Positions 11,340-20,676 of a DNA stretch of 64,000 nt are shown here, piece by piece. The position numbers were made by a program, and so were the translations under genes. The stretch's first letter is position 1. Every line of letters starts with the position of its first letter. The notes below the pieces were generated by a model. The model worked only from the letters and a program-made list of their open reading frames with translations, was not told the DNA's origin and made no database searches. Source of the DNA: an uncultured Colwellia sp. (lineage in GTDB: Bacteria; Pseudomonadota; Gammaproteobacteria; Enterobacterales; Alteromonadaceae); contig CAJXUN010000001.1 of the NCBI GenBank assembly GCA_913061475.1, forward strand, positions 186,001-250,000, read 5' to 3'.

Positions 11340-12681
11340 TGGCTCACTTGACTTAGCCTTTGCTGAAAATGACGCTTTTAAACCGCTAGCGGCAAAGCTA
11401 AGGCCGAAATCATTAGCAGAATATGAAGGTCAGGAGCATATTTTAGCTAAGGGCATGCCACTACCATTAGCTATTGAGCAAGGTAAAGTCCATTCACTAA
11501 TTTTTTGGGGACCACCTGGCACCGGTAAAACCACGATTGCAGAAATTATTGCTCATCATGCTAATGCCGATATAGAGCGTGTTTCCGCGGTTACTTCAGG
11601 CATAAAAGACATACGTCAAGCGATAGAGAATGCCAAAAGCCGTGCCATACACCAACAGCGTAGAACGGTACTGTTTGTTGATGAAGTACATCGCTTTAAT
11701 AAAAGTCAACAAGATGCCTTTTTACCGCATATTGAAGATGGCACCATTATATTTATTGGCGCAACCACTGAAAATCCAGCCTTTGAGCTCAATCAAGCGA
11801 TATTATCGCGAGCTCGGGTTTATACCCTTAAAAAACTCAGTGCTGAAAATTTAAATAATGTTTTGCAGCGCGCCATAAGTTACCAACAACAAAGCACAAA
11901 GTTTGAAATAATTATTGATGACGAAACTAAAAAGCAATTAATCGCCTTAGCCAACGGTGACGCGAGAAGATTACTGAATTTGTTGGAAAATTGTTTAGAA
12001 ATTGCTGATGTTGAAAATGACCAACAAATTCTCAATAAAGAGCAATTAATTCAAGTCGCCGGTAACAAAATTGCTTTGTATGATAAAGGTGGCGATGCCT
12101 TTTATGATCTGATCAGTGCTTTTCATAAATCGGTCAGGGGCTCAGACCCTGATGCTGCACTTTATTGGTATGCGCGTATCCTAACCGGTGGTGGCGATGC
12201 GTTGTACGTCGCTCGACGATTGTTAGCTATTGCCAGTGAAGATATTGGTAATGCCGATCCAAGGGCAATGCAGTTGGCGATTAACGCTTGGGACACTTTT
12301 CAACGTGTCGGGCCCAGTGAGGGTGAACGCGCGATAGCACAAGCAACGGTTTATATGGCGTTAGCACCTAAGAGTAATGCGGTTTATATGGCATTTTCTC
12401 AGGCAAAAGCGCTGGCAAAAGAAACCAGTGAACTTGATGTACCCTTACATTTAAAAAATTCAACTAGCGCCATCACCAAAGAGCTAGGACACGGCAGTGA
12501 ATATCGCTATGCGCACAACGAAGTAGGTGGTTTTGCCGCTGGCGAGAATTACTTTCCGCAAGAGTTAGCTCACACAACACTTTATCAACCCACTGACCGC
12601 GGGCTAGAAAAGCAACTGCGAGATAAGCTAAATTATTTAAACCAGTTAAATCAACAAAGTGACCAACGCCGATATGACTAA
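11326..12681 (+). CDS. rarA: Replication-associated recombination protein A (RarA/MgsA)
   Basis: AAA+ clamp-loader-like ATPase acting at stalled replication forks. The 451 residues show the N-terminal [21 protein letters not shown], Walker [10 protein letters not shown] near residue 62, Walker [16 protein letters not shown], sensor 1 IGATTENP, and the C-terminal tetramerisation region with [12 protein letters not shown] and [10 protein letters not shown]. It overlaps lolA by 14 bp and crcB by 8 bp. Confidence 0.96.
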   Translation: MTNANGSLDLAFAENDAFKPLAAKLRPKSLAEYEGQEHILAKGMPLPLAIEQGKVHSLIFWGPPGTGKTTIAEIIAHHANADIERVSAVTSGIKDIRQAIENAKSRAIHQQRRTVLFVDEVHRFNKSQQDAFLPHIEDGTIIFIGATTENPAFELNQAILSRARVYTLKKLSAENLNNVLQRAISYQQQSTKFEIIIDDETKKQLIALANGDARRLLNLLENCLEIADVENDQQILNKEQLIQVAGNKIALYDKGGDAFYDLISAFHKSVRGSDPDAALYWYARILTGGGDALYVARRLLAIASEDIGNADPRAMQLAINAWDTFQRVGPSEGERAIAQATVYMALAPKSNAVYMAFSQAKALAKETSELDVPLHLKNSTSAITKELGHGSEYRYAHNEVGGFAAGENYFPQELAHTTLYQPTDRGLEKQLRDKLNYLNQLNQQSDQRRYD

Positions 12682-13075
12682 TACCATTAGTAATTGGAGT
12701 TTATATTTATTAATCGCTTTAGGTGGTGCTTTTGGCGCGAGCTTTCGCTTTTATATTTCACAATTAATTTTAAATTGGCTCGGAAAAGGATTCCCTTTTG
12801 CGACGTTGGCGGTTAATATTTCCGGATCCCTGATCATGGGAGCACTTTATGGGTTAATTGAACAGAACGTAATTGAGGTTAGTGTTTATCGAACATTGAT
12901 CGGTATCGGCTTTTTAGGCGCATTTACCACCTTTTCAACCTTCTCATTAGACACCTTGTTATTAATACAACAGGGTGATGTATTAAAAGCGACAATAAAT
13001 ATTTTACTCAATGTTAGCTTATGCATTTTTGCAGCGGCATTAGGAATGTTTATCGTATCTATTTTTAACAAGTAA
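12674..13075 (+). CDS. crcB: Fluoride efflux channel CrcB/Fluc
   Basis: Small dual-topology inner-membrane fluoride channel of about 133 residues with four predicted helices. Family motifs are [22 protein letters not shown], and [13 protein letters not shown], which holds the pore Phe/Thr/Ser positions. The frame opens at GTG 12659, but the ATG at 12674 overlaps the rarA stop (ATGACTAA) and gives the normal N-terminus. No fluoride riboswitch is possible here because the gene starts inside rarA. Confidence 0.94.
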   Translation: MTNTISNWSLYLLIALGGAFGASFRFYISQLILNWLGKGFPFATLAVNISGSLIMGALYGLIEQNVIEVSVYRTLIGIGFLGAFTTFSTFSLDTLLLIQQGDVLKATINILLNVSLCIFAAALGMFIVSIFNK

Positions 13076-13095
13076 ATAACAAAGAAAACACGTGA

Positions 13096-14382
<1,287 letters not shown>

Positions 14383-14420
14383 GCCTACAATATTGAAAGG
14401 TATGGTTTAATGAGATAAAA

Positions 14421-14449
14421 AATCCAATACTAAGTATTGGATTTTTTTT
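14421..14449 (+). terminator. Terminator after serS
   Basis: Perfect 10-bp stem AATCCAATAC/GTATTGGATT, 3-nt loop, followed by eight T residues. Confidence 0.92.
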
Positions 14450-14909
14450 GTCTGAATATTGCATTTACTATCATTTATGAGGGTTAAAAAAACATCATGA
14501 TAATTTTTTTGCCTTACTTTATAGATTTTATCCCCATAATCGATAATCTATTGGTAACGCTGTTATTCACGTTACACTGCATTTTTGCTTAGTTTTATTG
14601 CTAATTATCTAATGAATAATGAAATCTGGATTAATTTCTGTCAGTGATTTCTTGTCTTAATCGTTACGCGCTTTTGAACTCTAGAACTGATAAGAGAAAA
14701 TCTTTGCACTATGATGGTGCTTTTGCCCTGATTTAGCAAAGTTAACGCGCATATAAACAGAAATCAATTATATTGCTTTCGTAACTAATTGAATTTAAGT
14801 TATTTATTTTCGATTGGTAGTAAGGCTTTCTGGTCTGTAATATGCATGATATTTAGCAAGTATATTTTAAATTACTGATGTAAATCATAAGGTTGACCTA
14901 AAGGATTGT
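14450..14909. other. Long intergenic region before the CPA2 antiporter
   Basis: 460 bp, very AT-rich, with no supported reading frame or RNA gene. It should hold the antiporter promoter; an AAGGATT ribosome site lies 5 nt before the ATG at 14910. No clear operator was recognised. Confidence 0.5.
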
Positions 14910-16511
14910 ATGGACTCTATACTTATTATTATTGCTGTATCCTTAGCGCTTGCGAGTGTGATAAATATCGCCTTAGCTAAATTCTCAATTTCGCATATCA
15001 TCGGTTATATTATTACCGGTACCATTGTCAGTAATTTCTTTGACTTTAATGGTAGTACAAGCCTTCATTCTCTTGATTTAATTGGTGAATTTGGCATTGT
15101 TTTTCTTATGTTTACCATCGGCTTAGAAATGTCTTTTGCTAAGCTAGGTAAAATGAAGGAATTAATATTTTTCAATGGTTTTATGCAAGTCGCTGTTAGC
15201 TCTATCGTTATTTTCCTTATGGCGTTCTATATTTTTAATATTGAACCGATCCCTTCAGTAATTATTGCACTTTCGTTCAGCTTATCGTCGACCGCAATCG
15301 TGTTACCTTACTTAAAAAAATCGAAAGATATTGTTACGCCATACGGAAAAAAATCAGTCGCTATCTTAGTTTTTCAAGACTTAGCGGTGATCCCTATTTT
15401 GTTATTAATGGGCTTTTTATCTAATAATGAATTATCACTCACCGAGATATTATTAAAAACGTTTTTGTATGCCAGTATCATCATCATTTTCATGTTTACC
15501 ATAGGTAAAAAAATAATTAGTTGGCTACTACATTTTTCGTCAAATGCTCGTATGGAAGAATTATTTTTAAGCTCGGTATTTACCATTGTTTTGGGAACAT
15601 CCCTTATTGCCCATGAAATGGGCTTTACCTATTCTTTAGGGGCATTTATTGCCGGTATGATTATTGCCGAAACTAAATTTCACATTAAAGTAGAGTCAGA
15701 TATTGCGTCATATAAAGATCTATTATTAGGGGCTTTTTTCTTTTCTATTGGCACAAAAATAGACATTTTTTATTTTATCAGTAATTTACATTGGGTATTA
15801 GGTGTATTAGCACTGGTGATGACGATAAAAGCTATTATCATTTATTTTCTGATGCGCATAAAAGCGAATAAAAGCGAATCTGTAAAATCTGCTATTGCAT
15901 TGTGTCAAATAGGCGAGTTTTCATTTGCTATTTTTGCATTGGCAATAAATCAAAACCTTTTATCAGAAAATTTGGCAAGCTTTCTAATATTAATCACTGT
16001 GTTATCTATGGTTTTAACGCCATTTATGGTGAGTAATATTTATAAGCTCGCTGCCATATTTGTTGTAGAGTTTTTTGAAGCTGACAAAATAGCCACCGTC
16101 AATGCTAGTAATCACATCATTGTTTGTGGTTTTGCTATTTTAGGCAGAATTGTTGCTAAAGAGCTGACCAATGGAGGTGTTAAATTTTTAATTATTTCAG
16201 ATAATCTGCAGCATGTATTACTGGCAAGAAAACGTGGCTATGATGCCTATTTTGGTCATTTAGATAAACAACCGGTATTAGAGTCATTAAAAGTTGAACA
16301 AACGAGCAGTATTATTGTTACGGTTAACACATTAAAAGATAAAAAAATTATTTGCCAAGCCGTACTGGATTATTATCCTAATGCTAACTTAATCGTGAAA
16401 GTTAACACCTTAGAAGAAAAAGCGGCAATGTCAGATATTAAAATCAATTCATTTGTTCATGCTCAACATGAAATAGCGATGTTATTAGTTAAACAAGGCA
16501 CCCGTTCATGA
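14910..16511 (+). CDS. CPA2-family monovalent cation:proton antiporter with C-terminal TrkA-N-like domain
   Basis: Inner-membrane antiporter of the KefB/KefC type. About 12 hydrophobic helices span residues 1-390; conserved stretches include GEFGIVFLMFTIGLEMSF, LSSTAIVLPYL, VLVFQDLAVIPIL and the ALCQIGEFSFAIFAL helix. The C-terminal 130 residues form a Rossmann domain starting IIVCGFAILGRIVAKEL. The usual GxGxxG nucleotide loop reads GFAILG here, with Ala in place of the second Gly. The ion (K+ or Na+) cannot be told from sequence. At 533 residues it is shorter than the KefB/C paralogue at 47604-49451. It stands alone in its transcription unit. Confidence 0.85.
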   Translation: MDSILIIIAVSLALASVINIALAKFSISHIIGYIITGTIVSNFFDFNGSTSLHSLDLIGEFGIVFLMFTIGLEMSFAKLGKMKELIFFNGFMQVAVSSIVIFLMAFYIFNIEPIPSVIIALSFSLSSTAIVLPYLKKSKDIVTPYGKKSVAILVFQDLAVIPILLLMGFLSNNELSLTEILLKTFLYASIIIIFMFTIGKKIISWLLHFSSNARMEELFLSSVFTIVLGTSLIAHEMGFTYSLGAFIAGMIIAETKFHIKVESDIASYKDLLLGAFFFSIGTKIDIFYFISNLHWVLGVLALVMTIKAIIIYFLMRIKANKSESVKSAIALCQIGEFSFAIFALAINQNLLSENLASFLILITVLSMVLTPFMVSNIYKLAAIFVVEFFEADKIATVNASNHIIVCGFAILGRIVAKELTNGGVKFLIISDNLQHVLLARKRGYDAYFGHLDKQPVLESLKVEQTSSIIVTVNTLKDKKIICQAVLDYYPNANLIVKVNTLEEKAAMSDIKINSFVHAQHEIAMLLVKQGTRS

Positions 16512-16711
16512 CGTAAATGCTTACCTTATTAGGGTATATCTTTGTTACGCGTTAAACTCAAATAGATAAAATATTCTGCTGTTGAGTGCTCATAATCAAA
16601 AAATTAGTCCGCTAAGGCTATTATTTACAAGATTTTACGTTTTTGATGAACAATAAAATAACTTATCAGGTCTTAATAACTACCAGGTGATTTTATTAGG
16701 ACGCTTTTATT

Positions 16712-17197
16712 TTGTTGCGCAGTATTTTAATACAAACCGTAGTCTTTTTGCTTATATTTAATGGCGTCGCTATGCTGCGAGAAACCAGTATGCTTTCCGC
16801 TAGTGACGATGTTGTGCCGGTATCACATCAATTAAAAACCATTATGGACAAAGATATAGTGCTACACGCGGACGGTAAAAAAACGATTCTTTACTTCTTC
16901 GCGCCTTGGTGTCAGGTCTGTAATCTCAGTATTGAAAATTTACAAAATGTTTATCAGAAAACGCCAAACCTTAATGTTATTGCTGTTGCATTAGACTTTG
17001 TTGACGCAGACGAAGTTAAAAATTTCACGATGAATCATCAATTAACCTTTCCTGTTGCCTTAGGTAACGAGCTAGTCAAAGCGGATTATAAAGTCATGGG
17101 TTACCCAAGCTATTATGTTTTAGATGAAGAAAATACTATTATTGCACGTTCTCTTGGCTATTCTTCGGAAATAGGCCTGTATTTAAGGAGTTTTTAG
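16712..17197 (+). CDS. Membrane-anchored thioredoxin-fold protein (TlpA/redoxin type)
   Basis: 161 residues: an N-terminal hydrophobic anchor (ILIQTVVFLLIFNGVAML) followed by a thioredoxin fold with active site FFAPWCQVCNLS and a later cis-Pro region GYPSYYVLD. It probably faces the periplasm and handles thiol-disulphide exchange, but the partner is unknown. The start is TTG, with AGGA about 10 nt upstream; a second TTG follows directly. It lies 65 bp before the carboxypeptidase gene. Confidence 0.8.
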   Translation: MLRSILIQTVVFLLIFNGVAMLRETSMLSASDDVVPVSHQLKTIMDKDIVLHADGKKTILYFFAPWCQVCNLSIENLQNVYQKTPNLNVIAVALDFVDADEVKNFTMNHQLTFPVALGNELVKADYKVMGYPSYYVLDEENTIIARSLGYSSEIGLYLRSF

Positions 17198-17262
17198 TCT
17201 TCTGATCTTTTACTGCTTTGTGTACACTAAGGCAATCATAAAAATAATGAGCAATAATCCGT

Positions 17263-18390
17263 ATGCAAATTTCAGCAAACTTTGACTCTGGTAATATCGA
17301 TGTTATCTCAGCACAAGACCCTAGTAACATTGAACTAGCAATAAAAAAAGATCACCAATCAGACTTCTACCAATGGTTTCACTTCAAACTGCACAACACT
17401 GAGCATGTTGAACATGTTATGCATTTGAACAATGCGGGTAAGTCAGCTTATGTAGAAGGATGGGAGAACTATCAAGCGGTAGCATCTCATGACCGTCAAC
17501 ATTGGTTTCGTGTACCAACAACATTCGATGGTGAAAAGCTTACGATTACTTTCACGCCAGAATTTGACGCGACTTATTTTGCTTATTTTGCCCCTTACAG
17601 TTACGAGCGTCATCAAGACTTGATTCACAGCGCACAGTTAGATATTGATTGCCAATTACAAGTGTTAGGTCAAACACTTGATGGCCGTGATATGTCGGTA
17701 TTAAAAGTGGGTGAAGAGGGCGAAGGCAAAAAAACTATCTGGATAACAGCGCGTCAGCATCCTGGTGAGTCAATGGCCGAGTGGTTTATGGAAGGCTTTA
17801 TTGATCGTTTATTGGACGAAGATGACGGTGTCGCACGTTCATTACTCAATAGTGCAGTATTTTATCTCGTACCAAATATGAATCCTGATGGTTCAGTTCG
17901 TGGCCATCTTCGTACTAATGCTAAAGGGGTTAACTTAAATCGTGAATGGCAAAATCCATCAATGGAAAATAGCCCTGAAGTTTACCTTGTGCGTGAAAAA
18001 ATGCTCGCTACAGGCGTAGACATGCATTTAGATATTCATGGTGATGAAGCGTTACCGTTTAATTTTGTTGCTGGTAGTGAAGGCGTACCTTCTTATGATG
18101 ATCGTATTAAAAGCCTTGAAGAAAAATTCAAAAATGTGCTGTTAGCGATCACACCAGAATTTCAAGACGACAAAGGCTACGATAAAGACGAACCTGGTCA
18201 AGCAAACTTAACCGTGGCGGCGAACTGGGTGGGTGAACAATTTAAATGTTTAGCTTATACCGTGGAAATGCCATTTAAAGATAACGACTTACTACCTGAT
18301 TTTAGCGTTGGTTGGTCAGATGAGCGTAGTAGCTTATTTGGACGCGATTTTCTCACCGCTATTTATCACGTCGTTGGCGACTTACGCTAG
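17263..18390 (+). CDS. M14-family zinc carboxypeptidase, cytosolic carboxypeptidase (CCP)-like
   Basis: 375 residues. A beta-rich N-terminal domain (about 1-125, YQWFHFKLHN...) of the kind found in cytosolic carboxypeptidases precedes the M14 catalytic domain. Zinc ligands are visible as H and E in ARQHPGESMAEWF and a later His in MHLDIHGDEALP. The Asn-Arg pair binding the C-terminal carboxylate is in VNLNREWQ, and the catalytic Glu in YTVEMPFKD. There is no signal peptide, so it is cytoplasmic. Bacterial substrates of this subfamily are poorly known; eukaryotic relatives remove glutamates from tubulin tails. Confidence 0.88.
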   Translation: MQISANFDSGNIDVISAQDPSNIELAIKKDHQSDFYQWFHFKLHNTEHVEHVMHLNNAGKSAYVEGWENYQAVASHDRQHWFRVPTTFDGEKLTITFTPEFDATYFAYFAPYSYERHQDLIHSAQLDIDCQLQVLGQTLDGRDMSVLKVGEEGEGKKTIWITARQHPGESMAEWFMEGFIDRLLDEDDGVARSLLNSAVFYLVPNMNPDGSVRGHLRTNAKGVNLNREWQNPSMENSPEVYLVREKMLATGVDMHLDIHGDEALPFNFVAGSEGVPSYDDRIKSLEEKFKNVLLAITPEFQDDKGYDKDEPGQANLTVAANWVGEQFKCLAYTVEMPFKDNDLLPDFSVGWSDERSSLFGRDFLTAIYHVVGDLR

Positions 18391-18463
18391 TCTTTGACAA
18401 AAATTAGCAATGATTTACAAAGCAAATTAACTTTAAAAAAATAATAATTATTAGGAGTATAGA

Positions 18464-19960
18464 GTGCAAGAAATTGTAAATAACATTAACGGTTATATAT
18501 GGAGTCCATATTTAATTTATCTGTGTTTAGGGGCCGGTGTTTTTTTCTCTGTTGTTACGCGTTTCGTCCAAATACGTCATTTTAGAGAAATGTTCCGTTT
18601 ACTCTTATCAGGTAAAAGCTCCGAGAAAGGTATTTCGTCGTTTCAAGCGTTAGCGGTGTCGTTATCTGGTCGCGTTGGTACGGGTAATATCGCTGGAGTT
18701 GCTGCAGCCATTGGTTTTGGTGGTCCAGGTGCGGTATTTTGGATGTGGGTAGTTGCATTCTTAGGTGCTGCAACCGCTTATATCGAATCAACTAATGCCC
18801 AGATATACAAGGAAGAGGAAGACGGTGTATATCGTGGTGGCCCAGCGTATTATATTGAAAAAGCGCTTGGACAAAAATGGTATGCCTGGATATTCGCGTT
18901 ATCGACAATATTAGCATGTGGGGTACTTTTACCTGTTGTGCAATCAAACGGTATTGGCGATGCAATGGTAAACGTTTTTGGTGTTGGCGGCTCGGTTAAC
19001 TCTTTCATGGGTGAGTTGCCGTTAACGAAAGTTTATTCTGCGGTGTTTATTGTTTTACTGCTTGGATTTATTATTTTTGGTGGTGTTAAACGTATCGCGA
19101 GTTTTACTCAAGTAGTGGTACCGTTTATGGCATTAGCCTACATTATTATTGCTTGTGCCATCATAGCGTTACACATTGACCGATTGCCTGATATTTTCAT
19201 GTTAATAATCTCCGATGCATTTACACCTATGGCAGGTTTTGGTGCTGCAATTGGTTGGGGTGTTAAACGTGGTGTTTATTCTAATGAAGCGGGTCAGGGT
19301 ACCGGTCCTCATGCTGCAGCTGCAGCCGAAGTTGAACATCCTGCGCAACAGGGTTTAGTACAAGCATTCTCAGTTTATATTGATACCTTGTTTGTTTGTT
19401 CTGCGACTGCATTTATGATTTTAATCACTCAGTCATACAATGTAATGCCTGAAGGTGCAACGAGCTTTGTAGTAAAGAACTTAGCAAGTGACGTAGTCAT
19501 GAATGGCCCTGCGTTTACGCAAATTGCCGTTGACAGTGTATTAACGGGCTTTGGTAAACCATTTATTGCTATCGCATTGTTTTTCTTTGCATTTACGACA
19601 GTGTTGGCATATTACTTTATTGCAGAGAACAATGTTTCATATATTAATAAAACCATTAAAATGCCGATACTTAGGTTTGTTCTAAAACTGGTCCTTATGT
19701 CCGCGGTTTTTTATGGGACCGTTGCAGAGCCAAGCGCCGCTTGGGGTTTAGGTGATATTGGTGTTGGTTTGATGGCGTGGTTAAATATCATTGGTATTAT
19801 TGCTATCTTCTTTATGGCTAAACCCGCTATAAAAGCGTTAAAGGATTACGAGAGACAGCAAAAAGCCGGCGTAGAAAAGTACAGCTTTGATCCGAAAAGT
19901 CTGGAAATAGAAAACGCAGACTTCTGGGAAAAGCGCTTAGCTAAGCAAAATAAAAAATAA
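18464..19960 (+). CDS. Sodium:alanine/glycine symporter (AGCS family)
   Basis: 498-residue inner-membrane transporter with about 11 helices. The family signatures are GRVGTGNIAGVAAAIGFGGPG, FGAAIGWGVKRGVYSNEAGQG and the N-terminal YLCLGAGVFFSVVTRFVQIRHF. It imports alanine or glycine with Na+. The start is GTG with AGGAG at 7-nt spacing. The substrate links it loosely to ald at 6301-7422, but the two are 11 kb apart. A strong terminator follows. Confidence 0.93.
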   Translation: MQEIVNNINGYIWSPYLIYLCLGAGVFFSVVTRFVQIRHFREMFRLLLSGKSSEKGISSFQALAVSLSGRVGTGNIAGVAAAIGFGGPGAVFWMWVVAFLGAATAYIESTNAQIYKEEEDGVYRGGPAYYIEKALGQKWYAWIFALSTILACGVLLPVVQSNGIGDAMVNVFGVGGSVNSFMGELPLTKVYSAVFIVLLLGFIIFGGVKRIASFTQVVVPFMALAYIIIACAIIALHIDRLPDIFMLIISDAFTPMAGFGAAIGWGVKRGVYSNEAGQGTGPHAAAAAEVEHPAQQGLVQAFSVYIDTLFVCSATAFMILITQSYNVMPEGATSFVVKNLASDVVMNGPAFTQIAVDSVLTGFGKPFIAIALFFFAFTTVLAYYFIAENNVSYINKTIKMPILRFVLKLVLMSAVFYGTVAEPSAAWGLGDIGVGLMAWLNIIGIIAIFFMAKPAIKALKDYERQQKAGVEKYSFDPKSLEIENADFWEKRLAKQNKK

Positions 19961-19974
19961 ATCATATTTATGAT

Positions 19975-20003
19975 AAAAAAACGCCCGCAAGGGCGTTTTT
20001 TTT
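19975..20003 (+). terminator. Terminator after the AGCS symporter
   Basis: Stem ACGCCC/GGGCGT with a GCAA tetraloop, preceded by an A-run and followed by eight T residues. It could also act on the minus strand. Confidence 0.93.
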
Positions 20004-20037
20004 AGGTAAAATATAGCATCTTAAAAGAGGTATAAAT

Positions 20038-20367
20038 ATGGCTGTTATAAATTGTCCCGGTTGTAAGAAAAAAATATCAGATAAAGCAAAAATATGTCAG
20101 CATTGTCAGTTAGATTTAACCGTATTGGACGCAGATAAAATAGCGAGTTTGAAACGTGTTAGCGCCGTGGCAAAGTCACAGCAATTAATGAATCATTCGT
20201 TTATCGCCATGTTACTATTTTGTGGTGGTTTTCTTTTTCTATATTGGCAAGACGCTCAACCAGGTACTTGGCAATATGTTGTTGCAATCACCAGTGCTAT
20301 TTTAGGCTTTATTCTATATCTTGTGACTCGCGTCAGACTTATATTAACCAAGCGTAGCAGCTCATAA
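20038..20367 (+). CDS. Zinc-ribbon membrane protein of unknown function
   Basis: 109 residues. An N-terminal zinc ribbon with two CxxC pairs (NCPGCKKK and ICQHCQLD, about residues 5-26) is followed by two membrane helices (about 58-73 and 80-97). AGAGG gives a good ribosome site. It starts just after the symporter terminator and 24 bp before yeaC, so it may be first in a zinc-ribbon/yeaC/DUF349 unit. The function is not known. Confidence 0.8.
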   Translation: MAVINCPGCKKKISDKAKICQHCQLDLTVLDADKIASLKRVSAVAKSQQLMNHSFIAMLLFCGGFLFLYWQDAQPGTWQYVVAITSAILGFILYLVTRVRLILTKRSSS

Positions 20368-20391
20368 TTAACATTATTTAAAGAGATTTTC

Positions 20392-20676
20392 ATGGATCTA
20401 ATTCAGTTAGTCGACACTATGTCAGAAGAAATGTACTTACGTTTAAAGTGTGCCGCAGAAACCGGCAAATGGCCTGAAGGTACACAGGTTGATAAAGAAC
20501 AGCAACTTAGTGCGGTACAAATTACCATGGCTTATCAAGCTAAACATTTAAATTCAGATCAAACCCTGTCTATTAGTCCTAAAGGCGAAATGATCATTAA
20601 GACAAAAAGTGAATTACGTTCAGATTTTCCGCCAGCGTTAGATAGCAATGATATTGCTAGGTTTTCAAATTTATGA
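20392..20676 (+). CDS. YeaC-like DUF1315 protein
   Basis: 94 residues with the family pattern: N-terminal MSEEMYLRLKCAAETGKWPEG, central QMTMAYQ-like VQITMAYQAKHL, and a short acidic end. This is a conserved small cytoplasmic protein of unknown function in gammaproteobacteria. Its stop codon overlaps the ATG of the DUF349 gene by 4 bp (ATGA), so the two are translationally coupled. Confidence 0.85.
   Translation: MDLIQLVDTMSEEMYLRLKCAAETGKWPEGTQVDKEQQLSAVQITMAYQAKHLNSDQTLSISPKGEMIIKTKSELRSDFPPALDSNDIARFSNL

Noticed and set aside
12659-12673. Fluoride riboswitch or upstream start for crcB
   Set aside because: crcB begins inside rarA, so there is no leader, and the GTG 15 bp earlier does not give a normal N-terminus.
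14690-14780. Small RNA or tRNA-like hairpins before the antiporter gene
   Set aside because: Only a 4-bp GCAC/GTGC stem was found, with no terminator or promoter around it.
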